From the NCBI GenBank assembly GCA_001632425.1, contig KV425552.1, forward strand, positions 767,339 to 823,073: 55,735 nucleotides of DNA. The letters are read 5' to 3'. This document shows, in pieces, positions 45,955-55,735 of this stretch. A program made the translations under genes and the position numbers. The stretch's first letter is position 1. Every line of letters starts with the position of its first letter. Under the pieces are notes generated by a model. The model was not told where the DNA came from, did no database searches, and was given only the letters and a program-made list of their open reading frames with translations. This DNA comes from Neolentinus lepideus HHB14362 ss-1 (Eukaryota > Basidiomycota > Agaricomycetes > Gloeophyllales > Gloeophyllaceae).

Positions 45955-48600
45955 TTAGCTACATTTCTGCCCGACATCGCCTTCAGTTTTAACTGCTCCT
46001 CCATGTGACCGCTCACTGGGGTCACCCACTGGTACAGTGACGCTCGATCTGCGAGAGTGGTCGTTCGCTGTCGACGGGCGAGAGTTCAGAGTAGCTTCAT
46101 CGTCGCCCTCTCGTTGGTGCTGTCCAGCGTCTCCTGACCTTGCTTGCTTCGAAGCACGAACAGTTACTTCTTCACCTTGCAATTGGCGGGCTTTCATAGC
46201 AGCGTACGGGTCTGGGGGTGCCCTAGAAATAAGGAAGGTTTGAAATGTTGTTTGCGTAGATACGATACGACGTACCGTGTCGACATGTTTCGGATGTCGG
46301 CGCCGTACCGGTAGAACAGGAACGGTAGAGGCACGCACTGCACGGGATCAATAGGGCGAAAACAGTCTCCAATGAGAATATACTTACGGCTAATGCCAAG
46401 AACGCGACCAGAGAAGAGGCCCACTGTGTTCCAAGATTATGGTACATCTTTATAATACAATGAGCTATGGATTGCTCGTCAACTGTATCTGTAATTGAGA
46501 CACGTACATAGGGACCGAATAACGGGAATGCAAAACCGAACATCGAACGGAGAAGGGCATTCGCCGCAAGTGCGCTGGCTGCGTACTCGAGGTATGCGTC
46601 GACAAGGTAGTTCATCACTGAAAGGAAAAGTAGGATCTGCGAGGCGTCAAGTAATGTCCAACAGCAGAAATGATATAAACAGTATACTCACTATTCCACA
46701 TCCAAACGGAATTGTCGCTAATATTGGTACGATAAACTGCACGGACGGGTACGTCGTCCACCTACCATTCATATAAAATCATCAAACTCGTCCTCTCGCT
46801 CCTAAGGAGAGACACTCACGCAAACCAAAACAATCCGATTGGTAGCAGCACTCCCCCGACCATCATCATCTCGAGCCTGTTCTCGGGTGGCGCGACACCA
46901 CCCTCGCGTTTAGCAATTCGTATGTAGCGAGCGTTAAACCAAAAGTTGAGTGCGATGCCCAAGAAGATGCCCACGCCGATGCCGATGAATGCAAGTCCGC
47001 CTTGACCGGGGGTCCAGCCGCGTTCTTGTTGAAAGACAATCGGGAAAGCCTGTACAAGTCAGATTAGACAATTAGTGACGAATATCTATGGGGAGCATCC
47101 CGCGCACAGTGAACTCGAGATAAAGGATTCCATCTAAGGGACGTGTCAGCAGATGAGAGAGGATGCGGCTAAGGCGCATTTGACTCACAGACGATTGCGA
47201 TGTACAAACTCAGGGACAAAACGATGGGCTCCAGAAAAAGCAGCTGGATTGGGCGTGCTAACGTTATCTATAGTATGAAGTGTTTACAATTATTGGTTAC
47301 AAACCACAATCATCGTCGAATCTCACCTTCAGCTTCTGCCTCAGCGATTGCTTCGGCTTCCCAGCCAGGTGTTTCGCTACATAAAATTTGCCTGTTTCTT
47401 TGCTCTTCTCGTTTGCTGCACGGTTTAGTAAGCTGTAGTTTGTCAGAGCAGGTTCGGCATCATATATACGTGTCGCTGCACTTACAATGGCGCATCTGAA
47501 GAGTATGTTTGGTCAACAACATCTGCGAGAGTCCGAACGATAGGCTTACATGTCTCTGGAACAAGAAGCACATGGACGAGGCCGGTGACGCCGCCAAGGA
47601 TCGCCATGAGATAACTGTCGAGCGTGTCAGCATTTCATTCAATAAAGGCAATAGTGCGAAACTTACAAGACCCAGGGGTAACTTGTATATTCGCCCAAAT
47701 AGCCACCGACAATGGGACCTATCACAGGCTACGAGGATGATGTAGTGAGCCGTTAAAACACAATCATTCGGCGGTGTCGTCGATAAATGCTTACCCCCAG
47801 GAACGGCATGCTAGCAAAGAACTACGTTCGCGTAGAAGGAACAGTTATCAAGTGAAGATGAACGTGGATGAGAACTAACTTACACCTATGGCCAATCCCC
47901 TCCTATCTGCGTCGAACATGTCTGCTATGATACCTGCTGGGTTTACGAGGGCACTGCTGCCGAATGTACCTAGAACGCGTTACGGTGGAAAGTCTATTAG
48001 TCGTCTCGGGAAAGCTATATAGACAGAGCCTTTCAGACCTTGCAGGAAACGAAACACGAGAAGTCCGGTGATATTATGAATGCCCCCACAGCCGCCTCCA
48101 AACCTACAATAGGCTCGTCTAGTATAGAGACTAGTAACGCCAGTAGAGACTCACGCAATGAAGGGTATGTATGATATTATGAATATCCGACTCCGTCCGA
48201 ATTCCTCGGACAGAGGCGCCCATAGCAGGGGACCCAAGGCGAAACCCAAGACGAACAGGGAGATACCAAGCGTGATGACTACCTCTTTATAGTGGAATTT
48301 TCCTTCGATTTCGGATATTGCACCGCTGTATGCAGAGGAAGAAAATCCGACAGCGAATGTGGCCATAGCCACGACAGCGACTATGAACCATTTCCTCTTC
48401 GCAGAGAAGTTTCTAAAACGTCAAGGTCATGGAGGCGTAGGTGATATAAGGAAATTGAATGCATACTGGGGATTTCGGGCGTCATTCTCTTCCCAGTCGA
48501 GAACGTATGGATCTTCCTCTGTCCCTGATCCTTTGGTTTCTGTAGTGTGTTGCTCGTACGTGCCAACGACAAGAGGATCCGGAGGCGTTGGCATGCTCAT
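45955..48600 (-). CDS. MFS transporter, DHA1 (drug:H+/polyamine) type
   Basis: Proton-coupled plasma-membrane exporter of the 12-TM DHA1 group, whose members move drugs or polyamines. Start at 48600: [20 protein letters not shown], a hydrophilic cytosolic N-terminus. A 54-base intron then joins NPQ to [20 protein letters not shown], entering TM1. [17 protein letters not shown] and the A-motif region [16 protein letters not shown] are typical. Further TM segments follow in at least eight exons down to a region ending in [14 protein letters not shown]. The C-terminal tail is long and hydrophilic ([20 protein letters not shown]), with the stop at 45955-45957. The gene is divergent from the PRP43 helicase gene, 751 bases away. 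The substrate cannot be deduced. Confidence 0.85.
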
Positions 48601-49351
48601 GATGGGCTACAGGTGGCAAAGGGAGTCGTGGGCGGCTGACCATACTTATAGACTGAGATTGTATGCAGGGCGATGGCGGGATATGCGGCTGACAGTGGCC
48701 TCTGTTGCATCCATGACTTGGTGAGTAGATCACACGGCTGTTTGCCAACTTTGTGACGCCTCGAAATTTCTCCAAGAACACCTTGGAGCTTCCGAACAGG
48801 TTTCAAGATGAGAACCTTTATTTGAGATGGCTAGGATCAGAGTATTCGATAACAACAGGTTTAGAGCACGTCTCCAGTGCAGTCTTAAATTACGAAACAG
48901 TCATGACTATTTGAGCAATGCTCACCTTCAGCTTCATGATCAGAAAAACATCGGCACCAAATGGTGCCGATGTCCAGAACCGAAATCATTGAAGTGTCAC
49001 TCTCTTGCGAAGCAAGATATCGTGTTTGAGACCCATTCCATGGACATTCAGCAATACACAAAATGCAATCACGAGTGCTTTACTTAGTCGTCCTCCAAAT
49101 TGCACAAATTGTTAGAACCGTGACAAGAGACATACAATCAAGAGACGTGGAAAGGTCCGAAAGGTATGCCAATGAACCTGCTAAGTAGGCTGGCACGGAG
49201 TCTAATTACGACGCACACTGCAGCGACTGAAAAAGTTCCTTGAGGCTTCAGCTTGCAGTGCTCAACAGCTACTGTCTCCTCCCTTTCTCTGCTTGATATA
49301 TTGTTCTTCGCTTTGAATCTTTCTTAGCCTGGCCCTTGTTCGCTCAATATC
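48601..49351. promoter_or_regulatory. Divergent promoter region, MFS transporter / PRP43
   Basis: 751 bases between start codons. It contains GGCACCAAATGGTGCCGA near 48952-48969, a short near-palindrome. Pyrimidine-rich stretches (CTCCTCCCTTTCTCTGC, about 49275) lie just before the PRP43 start and may mark its transcription start. No gene is seen. Confidence 0.45.
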
Positions 49352-52102
<2,751 letters not shown>

Positions 52103-52361
52103 TTTGCGGTCCGAGCAGACACTTTGTGATCATGGTGTTGTCGGATGTTGTCCTCATACGGCACTCTATAGTTCTGTGCTCTATACATAGTGTATTCCGG
52201 TCATTATGTTTCCTGTGACGAATTTTCATCAATTCAAGAACCCTGCGTGTGTGGCTAAGACGCGTGACACTGATTGATATGACGCGTCGCGCTTGCGCGT
52301 ACTGTCTTGCATACACTACGGCCAAAGCACCTTTCTTCTCTACTGCCGAGTCTCGCTCTCA
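52103..52361. other. Intergenic region PRP43 to PRE4
   Basis: 259 bases between two genes in tandem. Nothing recognised beyond the expected 3' end and promoter. Confidence 0.5.
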
Positions 52362-53516
52362 ATGGATCACTTTCCAGGGAACTGGGGCCGTCTGGTACTA
52401 CAAGCTCACTATTGCCTTGTTCTTCACTGATGAATCTCTAGAGAAATGATGACTATGACGCCTACGGGACCTTTCCCATTCCACACCGGCCATCGAATGC
52501 ACCTAAAGATACGTTCAGCGAAGGGGTGCAGCGGACACAGTGAATGAATTTGCCATTCAGTCCATATCACAGTTTTTTTGACGAAGAGCTTGGTATAGAC
52601 AACCTATTGTAACAGGCACTAGTGTGCTAGCGATCAAGTTCAAGGATGGGATATTGATGGCAGCGGACAACCTCGGTGAGCTCGATCGACGGATATCATC
52701 TTAACCAACAGCTTATAATTTACTCTCACAACTCTACTCTACGTCAGCCTCGTACGGTTCACTGGCGCGCTTCAAGGACGTCCAACGTCTACGGCCCGTC
52801 GGCGACTATACCGTCATCGGCGCAGGCGGTGACATGTCTGACTTCCAGTACATCCAGAGCCTGCTGGATGATCTTGTGGTAGAGGAGTTCACGAGCCAGG
52901 ACGGACATAACCTGGGCCCGAAGGAGATCCATGAATATCTCAGCCAGGTGATGTACGGTAGAAGAACGAAGATTAATCCTCTGTGGAATAGTATCTTGGT
53001 TGGAGGTCTTAAGGATGGGCAAAGGTACGACCTCGCCTTACGCATCCATGTTCAGTGTCTTTGAGAGAGTTCATTTGGCTTTAACCCTCTTCTAGATTCC
53101 TCGCATACGTCGATTTGCTCGGAACAACGTACTCTGCTGACACACTCGCGACTGGCTACGGCGCCTACATTGCGCAACCACTACTCCGCCGTGCCGTGGA
53201 AGGACGAGCAGACACGCTAACCGAGGAGGAGGCGGCGAAGATATTGGAAGATTGTATGCGAGTGCTGTTCTACAGGGATGCTCGAAGTTTGAACAAGGTA
53301 TGTGCATGTGCATGTACAGCTACGCCCTCTTTCCCGTCCTACTTCTCCATATCCTTTTGTGAATGGTGCGCTAATCATGTTTGCACCATCTGTTGTCCAT
53401 AGTACCAAATTGCGACCATTACCGCGTCTGGCGTGTCGATCTCAGACTCCAAAGCTTTGGAGACATCGTGGGAGTTTGCGGAGGGGATTCGAGGCTATGG
53501 AGCGCAGACGCAGTGA
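52362..53516 (+). CDS. PRE4: 20S proteasome subunit beta-7 (Pre4/PSMB4)
   Basis: Non-catalytic beta subunit of the 20S core. Six exons join in one frame: 52362-52394, 52442-52539, 52599-52675, 52748-53024, 53096-53297 and 53403-53516. Together they give 266 residues, the length I recall for yeast Pre4. The N-terminal propeptide ([20 protein letters not shown]) runs to [17 protein letters not shown], the diagnostic joint of this subunit, with the mature Thr next to Ser. Then come [60 protein letters not shown] and [20 protein letters not shown]. The end, [15 protein letters not shown], stands for the C-terminal arm that in Pre4 reaches across to the opposite ring. All introns are 45-105 bases with canonical ends. 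Confidence 0.95.
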
Positions 53517-54240
53517 TTCAGAGAGGCATGCAGGAAAGGGTACCGTCTAAGTCCATTTCTTGTGCGCTTTCCACTTTGTACTACGACATTTTACAATCAA
53601 AACTCCTCACTTCAGTGCGAGCTTGACCTGGCGCCCGCAACAATCATGGAAGCATTAGAGTGTATTTGCAAGGCCCAAACGACACTTTCTGTCAAAAATT
53701 TTGGAGTGGAGCTCTCATCCAGAAAACTGTGGCCAGACGAAATACCGTAGGTCTGCCGCAGACTTGCATGATAACGCACGTGATTTCCATTCGTTCGACT
53801 TCCTTTCCTTTCAGGGATGAAATGCCGATCTATACGACTTTGATGCAACCAAGAATCATCTCGATATGCTCACTTTTGGAGGAAACGGAACATCAGTGAA
53901 ACATCAGTCGCGCTACTTTCAGCCATCATTCGCAGTTGCTCTGTTGCAGGGAAAGTTTGAGCGTTGCATCTATGTCGACGCCTCTCCCGGTACGCTGTTT
54001 TTGCGAAGAAACGCCGTCACGTGAAGATGGGCGGAAGTCTCAGCGCTTCTGGTCATCGGACGATCACCGTCATCCTCCCTTCATAAATGCTTCTTTTCTG
54101 GGCCTCGCCAATGTGCAGCGGGCCGCGGTGCGTTATTTCTCGCTAAACTACTTGTCCGGCGTTCCGGTATTATGTCTCCTTGAGGTCATATAAACCGCAT
54201 CGGGCGGGCTGATGGATGGCCCTCGAACTCCATCTTCGCT
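53517..54240. other. Intergenic, one unassigned exon-like frame
   Basis: On the plus strand, about 53610-53748 reads CELDLAPATIMEALECICKA then NFGVELSSRKLWPDEIP, which looks coding. I could not place it in a family or connect it to other exons. The rest holds no clear gene; the last 100 bases before 54241 are the probable promoter of the GH28 gene. Confidence 0.35.
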
Positions 54241-55735
54241 ATGGGTGTCAACGCTCTTTCATTAATTCAGATTGTGCTGTCGCTGTGTTCGGTCGTCCAT
54301 CCCTGGCCCGGCACTGTGAACAAGACCGGCAGCATCTGTACGGTGATCCCGTCCGTCGATGGATCAGACGACACGCCTGCGATTATCTCTGCATTCGAAC
54401 AGTGTGGCCAGGATGGGAGCGTAACGTTCATCAACGAGACGTACCACATCGAGAGCGTCATGCAAACAACCGGTTTGAATAATGTGACAGTGCATTTGTA
54501 TGGAACTTTGCTTGTGAGTTATTTTTGTGTCTCTGTCTCCTGTTCTGAACTATGTTTCTGATGATGTGCCCTATTAGTGGGGAACAGACACGGGGTACTG
54601 GAGAAATAATAGCTTGCAGCTCGGTTACCAAAACCAGACCACTGCGTGGATATTCGGCGGAAACAATATCACATTTATGGGGCACGGCTACGGGACCTTT
54701 GATGGCAATGGTCAAATATGGCGAGCATCCTAGTCTTCGTGATAGCATCCTCCATCTTCTACCTTTCGTTGCGTGATTTTAAAACTAAACTTTGCATCTT
54801 CAGGTACGATCTAGCACAGAACGAATCCAATATGCCGGGACGCCCCATTGGGTTCACAATCGCCAATACAACGAATTCTGTCTTCTCTGGGATTCGCTTC
54901 GTGCAGAGCCAGTTTTGGTCGACTGCGATTACGCACAGCGAGAATCTGCTTTTGGAAGACATTTATATTAATAGCACGAGTACCAGCAGGGTAAGTCTCC
55001 GTTTGTGGTATAATATAAATGCCTTCGAGGCTGAAAATAACGCATCTACTATAGTGGGGTACCTCCAATACGGACGGCACTGACACTTTCTACTCGAATA
55101 ATATCACATTTCGACGGTGGTCCGTTACGAATGGGGACGATTCTAGTACGTCGCATATTCTTATATTATTTATTAAAAGTTAAGCAACCACGTCTGCATT
55201 AATGTAGTTGCCCCGAAAGCGAATTCTTCGAATCTACTCATTCAAGATTCCACTTTCTATGGCGGAAACGGTGTCGCTATAGGCTCTATTGGGCAATACT
55301 TGAACGCTTTCGAGTTCATCGAGAACGTCACAGCGGAAGGGATTACTTGTTATGACTGCCAGTACTTGGGCTATGTGAAAACGTGGACTGGCATCCAACA
55401 GGGATATCCGCCGAACGGTGAGCCCTCTTTTGTGCTCGGGAGATTTCCGTTCATACAACGGGCTGCTTAGGTGGAGGGGGAGGGCTCGGGTATGCGAAGA
55501 ACATAGGTAAGTCCGTCGAGCTACAATGCTACGACTTTTACCAACACTGTCCCTGCCTCGCAGTCTTCCGCGACTTCGTCGCTAATAACACACGATACGC
55601 TATTGCGCAAATCACGCAATGCACGTCATACGTTGGGGCAACTGGCGGATGCGACACCTCGAAGTTCCAGATATCCAACATCACCTGGGGCCCTGGCGTT
55701 GGCAACACAGTCACAGGATACCTTGCTGAACTCCA
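54241..55735 (+). CDS. GH28 pectinase (exo-polygalacturonase type), 3' end cut off
   Basis: Secreted glycoside hydrolase family 28 enzyme that cleaves galacturonan in plant cell walls. Start at 54241; MGVNALSLIQIVLSLCSVV is a signal peptide. The parallel beta-helix begins with SVDGSDDTPAIISAFEQCGQ, then TFINETYHIESVMQTTGL, GHGYGTFDGNGQIW, IGFTIANTTNSVFSGIRFVQ and SQFWSTAITHSENLLLEDIY. Catalytic region: NTDGTDTFYSNNITF and TNGDD carry the conserved Asp residues. GGNGVAIGSIGQY stands where endo-enzymes have GHG, with Asn for His. YVKTWTG stands where RIKTW is usual. This set is like the exo-acting or divergent fungal clades. Several sequons suggest heavy N-glycosylation. Introns are short. The window ends inside the coding sequence (…TVTGYLAEL), so the C-terminus is missing. 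Confidence 0.88.

Overview
The window reads as nuclear DNA of an agaricomycete (mushroom-forming) basidiomycete. Genes are broken by many short introns of about 50-60 bases with GT...AG ends, and orthologues of yeast housekeeping proteins sit among a chromodomain Ty3/gypsy retrotransposon, a Plavaka-type (CACTA-like) DNA transposon, a DUF6698 gene and a fungal GH28 pectinase. The species cannot be fixed from sequence alone. Spans given for spliced genes run from start codon to stop codon. Exon borders are stated only where reading frame and splice signals agreed.

Layout. 1.5-5.3 kb: a Xaa-Pro peptidase (-) and a UCH37-type deubiquitinase (+) share a 208-base divergent promoter. 6.9-7.4 kb: a small secreted protein. 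8.5-10.3 kb: an intact FAD-dependent monooxygenase (-). 11.7-13.4 kb: the Mid1 calcium-channel subunit (-). 14.15-23.64 kb: a complete 9.5-kb gypsy chromovirus on the minus strand, with 275-base LTRs and a TTGCC target duplication. 24.1-25.7 kb: a DUF6698 gene (-). 26.1-30.3 kb: a Plavaka transposase (+) broken by four in-frame TGA codons, followed by a 111/108-base tandem repeat and a small gene ending in a nuclear-localisation-like exon. 32.5-33.8 kb: an hAT-type element with TIRs and an 8-base TSD, whose interior is a run of N. 33.8-38.1 kb: valyl-tRNA synthetase (+). 38.6-39.9 kb: a probable ASXH plus RAMA chromatin protein (+). 40.4-41.5 kb: a dead paralogue of the FAD monooxygenase (+). 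41.9-45.5 kb: a JmjN/JmjC/ePHD histone demethylase (-). 46.0-48.6 kb: an MFS transporter (-). 49.4-52.1 kb: Prp43 helicase (+). 52.4-53.5 kb: proteasome subunit beta-7/Pre4 (+). 54.2 kb to the end: a GH28 enzyme (+), cut by the window edge.

How the parts relate. The host genes are mostly unrelated housekeeping functions: translation, splicing and ribosome biogenesis, proteasome, chromatin, Ca2+ influx. The region from 14 to 34 kb is mobile-element territory. All seven differences between the two gypsy LTRs are CpG to TpG/CpA transitions, and all five in-frame stops interrupting the gypsy Gag and the Plavaka transposase are TGA. Together these point to methylation-driven C-to-T decay of transposons. 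The hAT element ends 19 bases before the upstream, mitochondrial-type start codon of valyl-tRNA synthetase, so it may now form part of that gene's 5' region.
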